Source: an uncultured delta proteobacterium
Lineage (GTDB): Bacteria; Desulfobacterota; Desulfobulbia; Desulfobulbales; Desulfurivibrionaceae
Direction of reading: 5' to 3'
DNA: 54,611 nucleotides
NCBI GenBank assembly: GCA_903869265.1
Contig: CAIPYE010000013.1
Location: 1 to 54,611 of the forward strand
In this document: in pieces, positions 7,840-17,800 of the stretch
How positions within the stretch are numbered: the first letter of the stretch is position 1
Layout: each line of letters begins with the position of its first letter
Notes under the pieces: generated by a model
Seen by the model: the letters and a program-made list of their open reading frames with translations, nothing else
What the model was told of the DNA's origin: nothing
Database searches by the model: none
Position numbers and translations under genes: made by a program

Positions 7840-8013
7840 ATGGAACTGGTCTGCGAAAAATACCAGGAAAAGGTTGATTCCGAAAAGGCTGTCTGTCGGA
7901 GGCCCACGGAATACTGTAAATTCAGAAATGGTTGCCTGCTTTATTTCCTATCCAGGGAAAAATCTGGGGATGAGAAAAAAGAGCCGGAGGACATGGACGG
8001 ACAGGACAAGTAA
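7840..8013 (+). CDS. 57-aa cysteine-containing protein
   Basis: A short ORF starting [13 protein letters not shown], with four cysteines (5, 19, 26, 32) arranged C-x13-C-x6-C-x5-C and a highly acidic/basic tail ([13 protein letters not shown]). AGGTGG lies four bases before the ATG, and a consensus promoter is placed to start transcription just before it. It ends 26 bases before hisI. The Cys pattern suggests a small metal-binding protein, but no family is recognised. Support is the promoter, the Shine-Dalgarno and the composition. Confidence 0.55.
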   Translation: MELVCEKYQEKVDSEKAVCRRPTEYCKFRNGCLLYFLSREKSGDEKKEPEDMDGQDK

Positions 8014-8039
8014 GCAATGTCTGCCATTGTGGGAGAGTT

Positions 8040-8417
8040 ATGAGTGTGCTGCGATTTGACAAGGGAGGCGGTCTGCTGCCCGCCATTGCCCAGGACCACC
8101 TGACCAAGGAGATCCTCATGCTTGCCTATATCAATGAAGAGTCTTGGCAGAAAACCCTGGAAACAGGCAAGGCCCATTACTGGAGCCGTTCCCGTAACCA
8201 GCTCTGGCTTAAGGGGGAGTCGTCCGGGCATGTGCAGCTGGTAAAAGAAATACTGGTTGACTGCGACGCCGACACCGTGGTCTTTTTGGTGGAACAGTTG
8301 GGCGGCGCTGCCTGTCACAAGGGGTATCGAAGCTGTTTTTTTCGAAAGATGCAGGGCAACGGGCTTGAGGTAAACGATACGCCGGTTTTTGATCCCGGGA
8401 AGGTTTATAAAAAATGA
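8040..8417 (+). CDS. hisI: Phosphoribosyl-AMP cyclohydrolase
   Basis: A 125-aa single-domain HisI that hydrolyses PR-AMP to ProFAR, step three of histidine synthesis. It has the metal-binding DCDAD motif (about 75-79) and the zinc Cys motif [12 protein letters not shown] (about 89-100). The substrate-binding stretch [19 protein letters not shown] is complete. It is not fused to a HisE pyrophosphatase domain. GGGAGAG precedes the ATG, and the stop overlaps the hisG start (ATGA). Confidence 0.95.
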   Translation: MSVLRFDKGGGLLPAIAQDHLTKEILMLAYINEESWQKTLETGKAHYWSRSRNQLWLKGESSGHVQLVKEILVDCDADTVVFLVEQLGGAACHKGYRSCFFRKMQGNGLEVNDTPVFDPGKVYKK

Positions 8418-9286
8418 ACATCTTGAAGCTGGGTATTCCCAAGGGCAGTCTGGAGAAAGCGACTGTTGAACTTTTTGAAAAGTCGGGTTGGCGGATCAAG
8501 CTCTCCTCCCGCAATTATTTCCCGGAGGTGGATGATCCCGAGCTCTCCTGCTCCATCTGCCGTCCCCAGGAAATGTCGAGCTATGTGGAAAAAGAGGTGC
8601 TCGACGCAGGCATCACCGGCAAGGACTGGACTCTGGAGAACGAATCCGACGTCGTGGTGGTGGCCGACCTGATCTATTCCAAGGTCAGCAGGCGGCCGAC
8701 CCGCTGGGTGATCGCCGTGCCAGGGGACTCCAGTATCCAGCGGCTTGAAGATCTGGAAGGCAAGAAGATCGCCACCGAGCTGGTCGGCTATACCCGGAAA
8801 TTCTTTGCCCAAAAGGGCATCAACGTTGATATTTCCTTTTCCTGGGGCGCCACCGAGGCCAAGGTCGTTTCCGGGCTGGCCGATGCCATCGTCGAGGTCA
8901 CCGAAACGGAAAGCACCATCCGGGCCCATGGTCTGCGGATCATCCACGAGTTGATGACCTCCAATACCCAGTTCATCGCTTCCAAGGCTGCCTGGGCTGA
9001 TCCCTGGAAGCGGGAGAAGATCGAGAACATCGCCCTGTTGCTACAGGGGGCTTTGCGGGCCGACAAGATCGTCGGCCTCAAGATGAACGTGCCCCAGACG
9101 CATCTAGATCAGGTGATCGGTATCCTGCCCAGTTTGAATGCACCCACGGTGGCGCACTTGTATCACTCGGATTGGTATTCGGTGGAGACGGTCATCTCCG
9201 AGCATGAGGTGCGGGATCTTATCCCGAGGCTTTTAAAAAACGGCGCCGAAGGCATCATCGAATACTCATTGAACAAGGTTATTTGA
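8414..9286 (+). CDS. hisG: ATP phosphoribosyltransferase, long form
   Basis: A 290-aa HisG of the long (HisZ-independent) class, which condenses ATP with PRPP in the first, feedback-regulated step of histidine synthesis. The N-terminal GIPKGSLE and the PRPP loop [16 protein letters not shown] (about 154-169) are clear. The C-terminal 75 residues form the ACT-like histidine-binding domain of the long class (starts near [11 protein letters not shown]). It overlaps hisI by four bases. A structured repeat begins four bases after the stop. Confidence 0.95.
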   Translation: MNILKLGIPKGSLEKATVELFEKSGWRIKLSSRNYFPEVDDPELSCSICRPQEMSSYVEKEVLDAGITGKDWTLENESDVVVVADLIYSKVSRRPTRWVIAVPGDSSIQRLEDLEGKKIATELVGYTRKFFAQKGINVDISFSWGATEAKVVSGLADAIVEVTETESTIRAHGLRIIHELMTSNTQFIASKAAWADPWKREKIENIALLLQGALRADKIVGLKMNVPQTHLDQVIGILPSLNAPTVAHLYHSDWYSVETVISEHEVRDLIPRLLKNGAEGIIEYSLNKVI

Positions 9287-9289
9287 GTT

Positions 9290-9437
9290 GTAAACGTCCA
9301 GCAGCACCGCATCTGCTTCGCAGTCTCGCTGTGCTCGCTTAGCTGTCATCGGCCTGCTTGCATAGGCTGGCTATATAGCTCACAGGCCTCTTTCGCGCAT
9401 CTGCGGCAGCAGCGAAGCGGCGCTGCTGAACGTTTAC
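9290..9437 (-). repeat. ERIC-like structured intergenic repeat, copy 1
   Basis: A 148-bp imperfect palindrome with 21-bp terminal arms (9290-9310 and 9417-9437). Read on the minus strand, all 21 positions pair, 19 Watson-Crick and 2 G-U. An inner GGCCTGU/GCAGGCC stem is also present. It shares a 24-base identical block, the block GCAGGCCGATGACA and a 21-base block with copy 2 at 26767-26872, in opposite orientation on the chromosome. It begins four bases after the hisG stop. It is non-coding and the family is not recognised. Confidence 0.8.
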
Positions 9438-9523
9438 ATTTTAGAGGTTGAGCCTGAGTTTTTTGTTTCTGCGGACAGGGCTGTCAAACAAAGACTGGGC
9501 GACTGTGTCGCCAGGGAGAAAAT

Positions 9524-10120
9524 GTGACCGACTCTGCCGTGAATTACGCGAAGATCGAATTTGTGAAAAGCGCCTACAAGATGGCGCAGCTGCCCGAGGA
9601 ACCCCTGCCGGAAATCGCCTTTGCCGGGCGTTCCAACGTGGGCAAGTCGAGCCTGATCAACCGGTTGGTGAACCGCAACGGGTTGGTCAAGGTCAGCGCC
9701 CGGCCGGGCAAAACCCAGAGCCTCAACTATTTTATAGTGGACGCCAAGCTCTACCTAGTCGATCTGCCTGGCTACGGTTTTGCCAAAGTCTCGAAAAAGC
9801 TTCAAGACGAATGGCAGGGGCTGGTTACCGAATACCTGTCCACCAGCCCGACCCTGCGTTGCGTGGTGGTGCTGATCGACATCCGGCATCTTCTCAAGGC
9901 CCAGGACCGGGAGTTGGTAGAATGGCTTCGGAGCCGGGGCCGTCCCTTTATCATCGTCTATACCAAACGGGACAAGCTGTCCAACAACGAGCAGGCCAAG
10001 CAGGCCGCGAACCTCGATGCCGCTCTCGGTCTGAGCAAGCATGAGCGGGTGTTGTTTTCCGCGAAAACAGGCGAAGGCAAGGCTGAGTTACTGGCTGCAA
10101 TCGCCACCTTTTTGGGGTAG
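9524..10120 (+). CDS. engB: Ribosome-biogenesis GTPase EngB/YsxC
   Basis: A 198-aa TrmE-Era-EngA-like GTPase needed for large-subunit assembly. G-motifs in order: G1 GRSNVGKSS (about 35-43), G2 around PGKTQSLNYF, G3 DLPGYGFAK (about 81-89), G4 TKRDK (about 147-151), G5 FSAKTGEG (about 178-185). The start is the GTG at 9524 after GGGAGAAAAT; the open frame in the +1 register upstream is a shadow. It stands alone between the repeat and a small Cys-rich gene. Length and motifs are complete. Confidence 0.94.
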   Translation: MTDSAVNYAKIEFVKSAYKMAQLPEEPLPEIAFAGRSNVGKSSLINRLVNRNGLVKVSARPGKTQSLNYFIVDAKLYLVDLPGYGFAKVSKKLQDEWQGLVTEYLSTSPTLRCVVVLIDIRHLLKAQDRELVEWLRSRGRPFIIVYTKRDKLSNNEQAKQAANLDAALGLSKHERVLFSAKTGEGKAELLAAIATFLG

Positions 10121-10205
10121 TCTTTTTGCTGGTCTTGATCGTGATGACAACGCCGTCGGCTCGGCCGGGGGCTTTTCTCTTTTCAGGAAGTGTGAGGACA
10201 AAGCA

Positions 10206-10481
10206 ATGATGGCACAGGAAGAATGGCACTGTTGGCAGATTACCCTTTGCGGGAGCGAGGACAGCTGTGTTGCCTGGAAGCAGGGGCTTGAGGACAGGCC
10301 GTGCTGGGAGGTTGCCCAGGAACTGGACGATTACCGCAGCGCGCTCAATGTCTGTAAGGATTGCATCGTTTTTATCTCAAAAGAAAACAGCGCAGCCTTA
10401 AGCGAAGAAGAAGTCCAGGAAATCCTGGAGCGAAAAATTGAGTGCGTGCTTGCCACCCAATGCCCCAGACGAAGAACATGA
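10206..10481 (+). CDS. Cysteine-rich 91-aa protein of unknown function
   Basis: A small acidic soluble protein with eight or so cysteines, including C-K-D-C (50-53) and spaced single Cys near 9, 15, 21, 33, 75 and 81. The arrangement suggests a metal or Fe-S site, which is inference only. The ATG at 10206 (or 10209) is preceded by GTGAGGA. The frame opens upstream, but that part lies across the engB end and lacks coding character. It is convergent with lepA, 45 bases apart. The family is not recognised. Confidence 0.68.
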   Translation: MMAQEEWHCWQITLCGSEDSCVAWKQGLEDRPCWEVAQELDDYRSALNVCKDCIVFISKENSAALSEEEVQEILERKIECVLATQCPRRRT

Positions 10482-10526
10482 GAAGCATCGCCGAAGACAT
10501 GATTCCCGGCGGTTGTTCCGACCTCT

Positions 10527-12320
10527 TTATTGATCTGACTTGAGTACCGCCAGAAAGGCGCTCTGCGGAATCTCCACATTACCCACGGTTTTCATCCGCT
10601 TCTTGCCGGCTTTTTGTTTTTCCAACAGTTTTCTCTTGCGGCTGATATCGCCGCCATAGCATTTCGCCAGCACGTCCTTGCGCAGGGCGGAGATGGTTTC
10701 CCTGCCGATGATGTTGCCCCCCACCGCTGCCTGGATGGCGATCTTGAACATCTGCCGCGGGATTTCCTCTTTCAGCTTTTCGCAGGCATGGAGTCCGCGT
10801 GCCCTGGCATTGTTGCGGTGCACCAGTTGGGAAAGGGCGTCCACCCGCTCCCCGTTCACCAGGATATCCAGCTTGACCAGATCGCTTTCCCTATAATCCA
10901 GGAGATCATAATCAAAGGAGCCGTACCCCTGGGTGATGGATTTGAGTCGGTCGTAGAAATCGTAGATAATTTCCGCCAGGGGCAGCTCGCAGGTGAACTC
11001 GATCCGGCCGGGAATTGGGTAGTGGTAATGGGTGTTTTCGCCCCGCCGTTCCATGCACAGGGTCATCACCACCCCCATGTAGCGTTCCGGGATGAGGATG
11101 GTGGCCTTGATGAAGGGTTCCTCGATGCGCTCGATGGTGGTCGGGTCCGGGTAGTGGGCCGGGTTGTCCACCTCTTTCATGGTCCCGTCCTTGAGGAAGA
11201 TTTTGTAGTTTACCGAAGGCACGGTGAGGATCAGCGAGAGGTCGAACTCCCGTTCCAACCGTTCCTGAACCACCTCCAGATGGAGCAACCCCAAGAATCC
11301 GCAGCGGAAGCCGAAGCCCAGGGCGGTGGAAGCGTCCTTCTGGAAGGAGAGGGAGGCGTCGTTGAGGGTAAGCTTTTCCAAGGCCGTGGCCAGAATTTCG
11401 TAGTCGTCGGTGGAAACGGGATAGATGGAGGAAAACACCACCTGTTTGATCTCTTGAAACCCAGGCAGGGGTTTGGCGCAGGGGTGATCCTTCAGGGTAA
11501 TGGTGTCGCCGGGCCTGGTGTCGGTGATGTTTTTGATCCCGGCGATGATGTAGCCGACCTGGCCTGCGCTCAGTTCTTTTTGGGGTTCGCGGGTCAGGCG
11601 GAAAAAGCCGACCTCTTCGACCCGGTAGGCGGCATTGTTGGCCATGAAGAGCATGGTGTCCCCGGCTTTGATCCGTCCTTCAAAGATGCGGCAGGAGATG
11701 ATGGTCCCCCGGAACGGGTCGTAGAAGGCGTCAAAGATCAGGGCCTCCAGGGGCTTTTCCGGGTCGCCTGTGGGCGGGGGCAGGAGATTGACCACTGCCT
11801 CCAACACGGCATCGACGCCCAGGCCTGATTTTGCCGAACAGAGCTGGATGTGGCTGGCGTCCAACCCAAGGTCTTCCTCGATTTGCAGGGCAACCCCCTC
11901 CGGGTCCGCGGAGGGGAGATCGATCTTGTTGATGACCGGGATTATTTCCAGGTTATGCTCCATGGCCAGGTAGAGATTGGCCAGGGTTTGGGCTTCAATG
12001 CCCTGGGCCGCGTCAACGAGGAGCAGCGCTCCCTCGCAGGAGGCAAGGGCCCGGGAGACCTCGTAGCTGAAATCGACGTGGCCAGGGGTGTCAACGAGGT
12101 TGAGGATGTAGTCCTTGCCGTTTTTGGCCCGGTAGGGAAGGCAGATCGCCTGGCTTTTGATGGTGATGCCGCGTTCCCGCTCGATATCCATGCTGTCAAG
12201 GAGTTGGTCGTGGAACTGGCGGTCGGTAACCATGCCGCAGAGTTGAATAAAGCGGTCGGCCAGGGTTGATTTTCCGTGGTCAATATGGGCGATGATGCTG
12301 AAGTTGCGAATGTTTTCCAT
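10527..12320 (-). CDS. lepA: Elongation factor 4 (LepA)
   Basis: A 597-aa translational GTPase that back-translocates or remodels stalled ribosomes. It has the P-loop [10 protein letters not shown] (about 9-18), switch region [16 protein letters not shown]3 DTPGHVDF, and G4 NKIDLP. The C-terminal LepA-specific domain ends in a basic stretch ([17 protein letters not shown]). The start is set at the ATG at 12320 ([12 protein letters not shown]), where homology begins; 30 in-frame codons further upstream are unlikely to be translated. It is divergent from rpoH. Full length for the family. Confidence 0.96.
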   Translation of the reverse strand: MENIRNFSIIAHIDHGKSTLADRFIQLCGMVTDRQFHDQLLDSMDIERERGITIKSQAICLPYRAKNGKDYILNLVDTPGHVDFSYEVSRALASCEGALLLVDAAQGIEAQTLANLYLAMEHNLEIIPVINKIDLPSADPEGVALQIEEDLGLDASHIQLCSAKSGLGVDAVLEAVVNLLPPPTGDPEKPLEALIFDAFYDPFRGTIISCRIFEGRIKAGDTMLFMANNAAYRVEEVGFFRLTREPQKELSAGQVGYIIAGIKNITDTRPGDTITLKDHPCAKPLPGFQEIKQVVFSSIYPVSTDDYEILATALEKLTLNDASLSFQKDASTALGFGFRCGFLGLLHLEVVQERLEREFDLSLILTVPSVNYKIFLKDGTMKEVDNPAHYPDPTTIERIEEPFIKATILIPERYMGVVMTLCMERRGENTHYHYPIPGRIEFTCELPLAEIIYDFYDRLKSITQGYGSFDYDLLDYRESDLVKLDILVNGERVDALSQLVHRNNARARGLHACEKLKEEIPRQMFKIAIQAAVGGNIIGRETISALRKDVLAKCYGGDISRKRKLLEKQKAGKKRMKTVGNVEIPQSAFLAVLKSDQ

Positions 12321-12416
12321 GGATAATCCGGGATGTCCTGTTTTTTCGGGAAGACAGTTTTGTACTGTATCAGAATCATGCAAATGTGCGGAAAAATGTG
12401 CTGATTCCACAGAAGA

Positions 12417-12441
12417 GGCTATCTATCATAAAAAGATAGCC
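12417..12441. repeat. Hairpin in the lepA-rpoH divergent region
   Basis: GGCTATCT (12417-12424) and AGATAGCC (12434-12441) form a perfect 8-bp stem around a 9-base AT-rich loop, followed by a small TTGC/GCAA stem. No T-tract adjoins it in either direction. It lies between the divergent lepA and rpoH starts and may be an operator or a leader hairpin. Confidence 0.4.
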
Positions 12442-12556
12442 TTGCAAAGGCAATTCTAAAATGGGGGATCGGGTTCGCCGGTGAAATCGACGGGGTATGC
12501 GGCGGGAATCAGGGTGTTGTGGAAAGAGATTGACCTTTGACGTGGTTCTATTAATA

Positions 12557-13543
12557 ATGGCAAACATGAAAGAAGACCCGGAAGTCCTAGAAATAGTCAA
12601 TGATGATGAGGATGAGCAGGAAGCGCTGCATCCCCTTGTCGCCCTGCCGGATGACGATAATCTCCCGGCCCTGGGCAATGCGGGGCTCCATAGGTATCTG
12701 CAGGAAATCAGCCAATACAAGCTCATGACCCGTGAAGAGACCGATGAGTTGGCCCGCCATTTTCAGGAAACCGGCGACCCGGAAGCGGCCTACAAGCTGG
12801 TCACCTCCAATCTGCGGCTGGTGGTCAAGGTGGCCATGGATTTCCAGAAATACTGGATGCAGAACTTCCTCGATCTCATCCAGGAGGGCAATGTCGGCCT
12901 GGTGCAGGCGGTGAAAAAGTTCGATCCCTACCGGCAGGTGAAGTTTTCCTACTATGCCGCCTATTGGATACGGGCCTATATCCTCAAGTTCATCATGGAT
13001 AACTGGCGGCTGGTCAAGATCGGCACCACCCAGGCCCAGCGCAAACTTTTTTTCAGCTTGAATAAAGAAAAAAAACTGCTAGAATCGCAGGGCTTTGCGC
13101 CGGAGGTTAAATTGCTGGCCCAGCGCCTCAATGTGAAGGAAAGCGAAGTCATTGAGATGAGCCAGCGCATGGACAATTGGGATGTTTCCCTGGAAAGTCC
13201 GGTGCGAGAAGGTTCCGACGAGGAGCAGAAGAATTTTCTGCCCATGGTCGGGCCCACCGTGGAAGAACGGGTGGCGGAAAAGGAAGTGAAAGAGTGGATG
13301 GGCACGGTTCTCGACAAGCTGCGCGAGACCTTAAACGACAAGGAAAAGGCCATCCTGTCCGGCCGGTTGCTCAGCGACGAGCCTCTCACTCTGCAGGATA
13401 TTGCCGATAAGTTTGACATCTCCCGGGAACGGGTGCGTCAGATCGAGGCCAATCTTCTAAAAAAGATGCGGGAGTATTTTGAGAAGGAAGTCCCTGATAT
13501 CAAGGATTTTCTTGCTGAATTTTTGAACCCTTGGCGTTCATGA
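12557..13543 (+). CDS. rpoH: RNA polymerase sigma factor RpoH (sigma-32 type)
   Basis: A 328-aa group-3-like sigma factor. Region 2 includes NLRLVVKVAMDFQ and NFLDLIQEGNVGL. The RpoH box appears as QRKLFFSLNKEKK (QKKLFFNLR in E. coli). Region 4 ends in a helix-turn-helix, LQDIADKFDISRERVRQIE. The acidic N-terminus (DDEDEQE) is longer than in E. coli. No Shine-Dalgarno precedes the ATG at 12557 or the one at 12566, and a TTGACC/TAATAA promoter-like pair (12530-12557) overlaps the start, so the start is the uncertain part. An in-frame ATG at 12497 exists. Confidence 0.88.
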   Translation: MANMKEDPEVLEIVNDDEDEQEALHPLVALPDDDNLPALGNAGLHRYLQEISQYKLMTREETDELARHFQETGDPEAAYKLVTSNLRLVVKVAMDFQKYWMQNFLDLIQEGNVGLVQAVKKFDPYRQVKFSYYAAYWIRAYILKFIMDNWRLVKIGTTQAQRKLFFSLNKEKKLLESQGFAPEVKLLAQRLNVKESEVIEMSQRMDNWDVSLESPVREGSDEEQKNFLPMVGPTVEERVAEKEVKEWMGTVLDKLRETLNDKEKAILSGRLLSDEPLTLQDIADKFDISRERVRQIEANLLKKMREYFEKEVPDIKDFLAEFLNPWRS

Positions 13544-13592
13544 TCGTTGGATAATATTCCCCGCCGTTTTCGGCGATACCTGGAAAAACCTT

Positions 13593-14786
13593 ATGCGAGT
13601 TCCTCTTTTAGATTTGCATGGCCAAATGGCTCCCCTGCGCGACGAGATTCTTGCCGCGGTGACCGAGGTCATTGATTCGACCCAGTACATCCTTGGCCCC
13701 AAGGTCGAACAGTTTGAGAAAAATGTTGCCGCGTACTGTGGCGCAGGCTATGGCATTGGTGTTGCCAGCGGCACCGACGCTCTGTTGGCCGCGCTCATGG
13801 CTCTGGGGATCGGCCCTGGCGATGCGGTCCTGACCACGCCCTATTCCTTTTTTGGCACCATGGGCTGCATTCTCAGGCTGGGGGCAAAGCCGGTTTTTGC
13901 CGATATCGATCCGGTGACGTACAATATCGACCCGGAGCGGATGGCCGAGGTGTTGGCCGAGGATGCCCGGACCGGCAAGCGGATCAAGGCGATTATTCCG
14001 GTGCATCTCTATGGTCAATGTGCGGACATGGGGGCGATTCTTGGCCTAGCCAGACAGTATAGTCTGCCGGTGGTAGAGGATGCCGCCCAGGCTATTGGCG
14101 CTGTGTATCCCATGAAAAATGGTGATCAGACCGTCTGGCATCGGGCAGGTTCCATGGGGGAGGCAGGGTGCTTTTCCTTTTTTCCCAGCAAAAATCTCGG
14201 CGGCATCGGTGACGGTGGGCTGATTACCTGCAATGATCCTCAGTTGGCCGAGCGCATCAGGATAATCCGGGTGCACGGCGGAGCGCCCAAGTACCATCAC
14301 GGGGTGGTGGGAGGGAATTTCCGCATCGATCCCATCCAGACCGTGGTGCTGGATATAAAACTTGCCCATCTGCCCGAGTGGCACAAGGCAAGACGGCGCA
14401 ATGCCGCAACCTATCGCCGACTCTTCGCCAAAACCGGCCTGCTGGAGAGCGGGGCGGTATCTCTGCCTGAAGCGGTGTATCAGGCAGAGGGGTTGACGGT
14501 GGGGGAAGAGTGCGACTATCATATCTACAATCAGTTTGTCATCAGGGCCAGGGACCGTGACGGGTTGCTTCGGCATCTTTTAAGCAATGAAGTCGGGGCG
14601 GAGATATATTATCCCATCCCTCTGCATCGGCAGGGATGTGTCGCTGGACTGGGGTACGAAGATGTGTCGTTTCCCGAAGCGGAACGGGCGGCGCTTGAGA
14701 CCCTGGCGCTGCCTATTTTTCCAGAACTTACGGACGCGATGCAATGTTTTGTTGTTGAAAAGATTGCCGAATTTTATACACGGTAG
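13593..14786 (+). CDS. DegT/DnrJ/EryC1/StrS-family sugar aminotransferase
   Basis: A 397-aa PLP-dependent aminotransferase that transfers an amino group to a nucleotide-linked keto sugar. The PLP lysine is Lys200 in FFPSKNLGG. The cofactor-binding VEDAAQAIGA (about 161-170) and N-terminal ASGTDALLAAL match the family. Substrates are usually UDP- or dTDP-4-keto/3-keto sugars for surface glycans. The next gene encodes a TPR outer-membrane protein of exopolysaccharide-export type, 69 bases downstream, which fits a surface-sugar role. No sugar-nucleotide dehydratase or glycosyltransferase is adjacent. Confidence 0.9.
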   Translation: MRVPLLDLHGQMAPLRDEILAAVTEVIDSTQYILGPKVEQFEKNVAAYCGAGYGIGVASGTDALLAALMALGIGPGDAVLTTPYSFFGTMGCILRLGAKPVFADIDPVTYNIDPERMAEVLAEDARTGKRIKAIIPVHLYGQCADMGAILGLARQYSLPVVEDAAQAIGAVYPMKNGDQTVWHRAGSMGEAGCFSFFPSKNLGGIGDGGLITCNDPQLAERIRIIRVHGGAPKYHHGVVGGNFRIDPIQTVVLDIKLAHLPEWHKARRRNAATYRRLFAKTGLLESGAVSLPEAVYQAEGLTVGEECDYHIYNQFVIRARDRDGLLRHLLSNEVGAEIYYPIPLHRQGCVAGLGYEDVSFPEAERAALETLALPIFPELTDAMQCFVVEKIAEFYTR

Positions 14787-14855
14787 ACCTGTTTTCTCTT
14801 TTTTCAGCTTCTGAAGCCGGTCCTTTTCACGGTTGCCAAAAGGACACCTTTGCGG

Positions 14856-17800
14856 ATGCGTATCAGATTGTCTATTCTCCTGCACCCCGTCTTGCCTTTC
14901 CCACGAGCGAGAAATCGCGTCCTCATTTTCGTGCCTGTTTTTTTCCTGTTTTCGTGGTTCTTTCTTTCTGCTTCGGGATATGCGGCAGAGTCTCCTGCGT
15001 CACAGGGAAAGCAGGTTGTTCCGGCGCGAACCATCCAGGTCAAGGAGGACAAGGATGTCGCCTGGAAGGCTCTCTGGGATCAGGGGCGAGAACTGGCGCG
15101 CAATGGCAAGCTTGCCGAGGCGGTTCCTGTTTACGAGGGGTTGCTGGCCATGCGGGAAGGCCTCGATGCTGCCCGTTGGGAGTTGGTTACCATCCTTCTG
15201 CAGTTGAAGAGAGAAGAGGGCGCCCTTGTCCATCTTGAATTGCTGGTTGAGGCTGCTCCCCGGAATCTGCAGTATCTGCAGGCCCTGGCAGAGGCGAGCA
15301 GGGGGCAGGGCAATGGTGCCCGGGCTGTGGAGTTGTACAAAAAGGTTCTCCAGCGGGAGCCGGACAATATTCCGGCCTTGCGTGGCGCGGCTTCGGCGTT
15401 TCTCGCTCAGCAGAAAAAGACCGAAGCGGCAGCAATGTTGGAGGCTTTGCTTCAACGGGATCCCGCGCGGCTGGCCTTGCGGGAAGAGTTGGGCAATCTC
15501 TATTACGATATGGGCGCCTACGATAAGGCCAGAGCGCATTTCACCGTTCTGGCCAGGGGAAATCAGGTCGACCCGGCAATCCTGCTCAAGACGGCCCAAG
15601 CCTATGACAAATCAGGGCTTGAGAGCCAGGCGGTGGAGTACTGGCAGCGCTTGGCGCGCACCTCCCAGAGCCCTGAGGCAAAAGAACGGTTGACCGCCTA
15701 TTACCTTAAGAGTGGCAAGGGAGAGGATGCCTTGGCCTACCTTCTTCCTCTTGTTGAGAAGGAGCCCTCATCCCCCAGACTTCTCAAGCGGCTTGGCCAG
15801 ATTTATTCCGGTCTTTCCCGTCTCCCTGAGGCCCTTGCCTATTTTGAACGGTATATTTCTTTCAAACCCGAGGATAAAGAGGTTCTGCGGCAGGTCATCG
15901 ATATCCATGCCGCCCTGGGGAACAAAACCGAGATGGCGACCTTGGGGCATGGCCTTAGCCTTGAACCTGCGCCAAATCTTGAGAACCTGGCGCGCGGGGC
16001 CGGGCAGTATGAGGCCAATGGCGAGCTTCAGGAGGCTGTCGCCCTGTACGACCAGATCCTGGCGGTTACCCCTGACGATCCCAAAATTCTGGCCAAACGG
16101 GCCAAGGCTCTGTTGGCAGCCGGGAATGACGATGAGGCCAACGCCATGTGGGCGCATCTGGAGCGAAGGCAAAAGCTCCTCGAAGTGCTGGAGATTCTTT
16201 TCAAGATGGAGCCGGGAAACAGGACGGTTCTTAAAAAGCTGGCCCGCATGTACCTTGACCGTGGGGAGTTCTCCAAAAGTCTGGACATGTTTTCCCGTCT
16301 GGAGGTTCTTGGGGTAAGGACGCCTGATGTCTTGGCCGGACAGGCTTTGGTGAATGAGCGGCTTAGGTGTTCCGCCAAGGCGCTGGCCCTGTATGAGCAG
16401 CTGCTGGACGGGGCCGACGAAACCGGCATGTTCAGGTTGCGTTGCGTCCAGCTGGCAGGGGAGCTTGGTCTGCTCAGGAAAACCCAGGATCATCTTGCCC
16501 GGCTGCAGGAAAAATTTCCTGGGTTGTGCGAAACTCCGCAGACCCAGCTGCTCATCGCCAAAGCTCTGACTGAAACCGCTTCCTATGCCGCAGCCAGGGA
16601 ATATTATGCCCGAATATTGGCAAACCACCAGGCCGATGGGGAGCTGGGCAAGGCTGCTTTTTTCGGCCTAGCCGAGGTATACGGGCAGAGCGGGCAGCTC
16701 TATGAGGCGGAGCAGGCCTTGCGGCAAGCTTATCTTTATAATCCTCGGGACGAGGAGATTTTGGGCCGCTTATTTGAATTGTCCCTTCAGGAAAAGCGTT
16801 TTGCCGAGGCTTGGGTCTGGCTTGGGCAACTGATGCAGCAAAATGGTAATGCTTTCCGCAAGCCAGGAGTTTTAGCGCAAGAAACCCTTGATCCCAGGTT
16901 GTTGCGGGTGCGGTTGCTGGCGGCTGAGGGCGAAACCGGGGACGCAGTCAAGGCTCTGGGGCAGCTGGCCCGTGAGTTGTCGGATGCGGCTGGGAGCGGA
17001 CATCTGCCGCCGTTGCCACTGCTGCGTCGGGAGGTTGATCTGCTGCATGCACGGCTGTTGTTTGCTGATGTTCATTATGCCGAGGCCGAGCAGATGGCTG
17101 TGTCTTTGTTGGGTCAGCGTGGAAGGCTCGAGACAGAGTTGCTTCTGTGGCGTATTTATCGCGCGCAAGGGAAAAGCGGGGCGGAAAATGCGCTTTTTCA
17201 GCGAATGCTGGCGGAATCCACCCAGGATCAGGGCCTTGTTCTTGATCTTCTGAAGGCTCTAAAAAAGGAGGAGTTGGTTGTGGAACTGGGCGAACGGGCG
17301 GAGCTCGCCAGTCGGCAGTATCCCGAGTCCGTCACGATCCGCTCTTTGTCTGCCTCGGCCCGGGAGGCCAATGGCGAGATCGACGCGGCCATTGAGATTT
17401 GGCAGGGTATGCTCCGGGATTTCCCGGAGCAGGAATTTGCCGCCGTGCGTCTTGCTCAGCAGCTTTTTAGCCGTGGCCGTTTTGCCGAGGTCAGGGCGGT
17501 GGAAGAGCGCTTTCCGCACATTGCGGCGCGACCGGACATGATCCTGCTCAAGGCGCGGATTCTCTGGGCTGAGCATGAGTTGGAAAAGGCCGTGGCCATG
17601 TACGACGTTTTTCTGAAGCCCTCGGTGGCGGATAGTTTGGTGGCACAGAGCAGGGAGCGGGGCGTGACCCTGCCCCGAAACGAGGCGCCTGGCCTCTGGA
17701 CCCAGTTGACCGTTGCCGAGGTTGACAGGCAAACGATGGTCGATGCGTTGATGGAGCCTGAGGCCTTGCTTGCGTCCGGGTCTGAGGCGGCTGCGCGTAA

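Noticed and set aside
9448-10044. An alternative 198-codon frame over engB
   Set aside because: It is the +1 shadow of engB. The GTPase motifs lie in the other frame with a GTG start and ribosome-binding site.
10614-11828. A 404-codon open frame antisense to lepA
   Set aside because: It is a shadow of lepA codon bias. There is no motif, and lepA is unambiguous.
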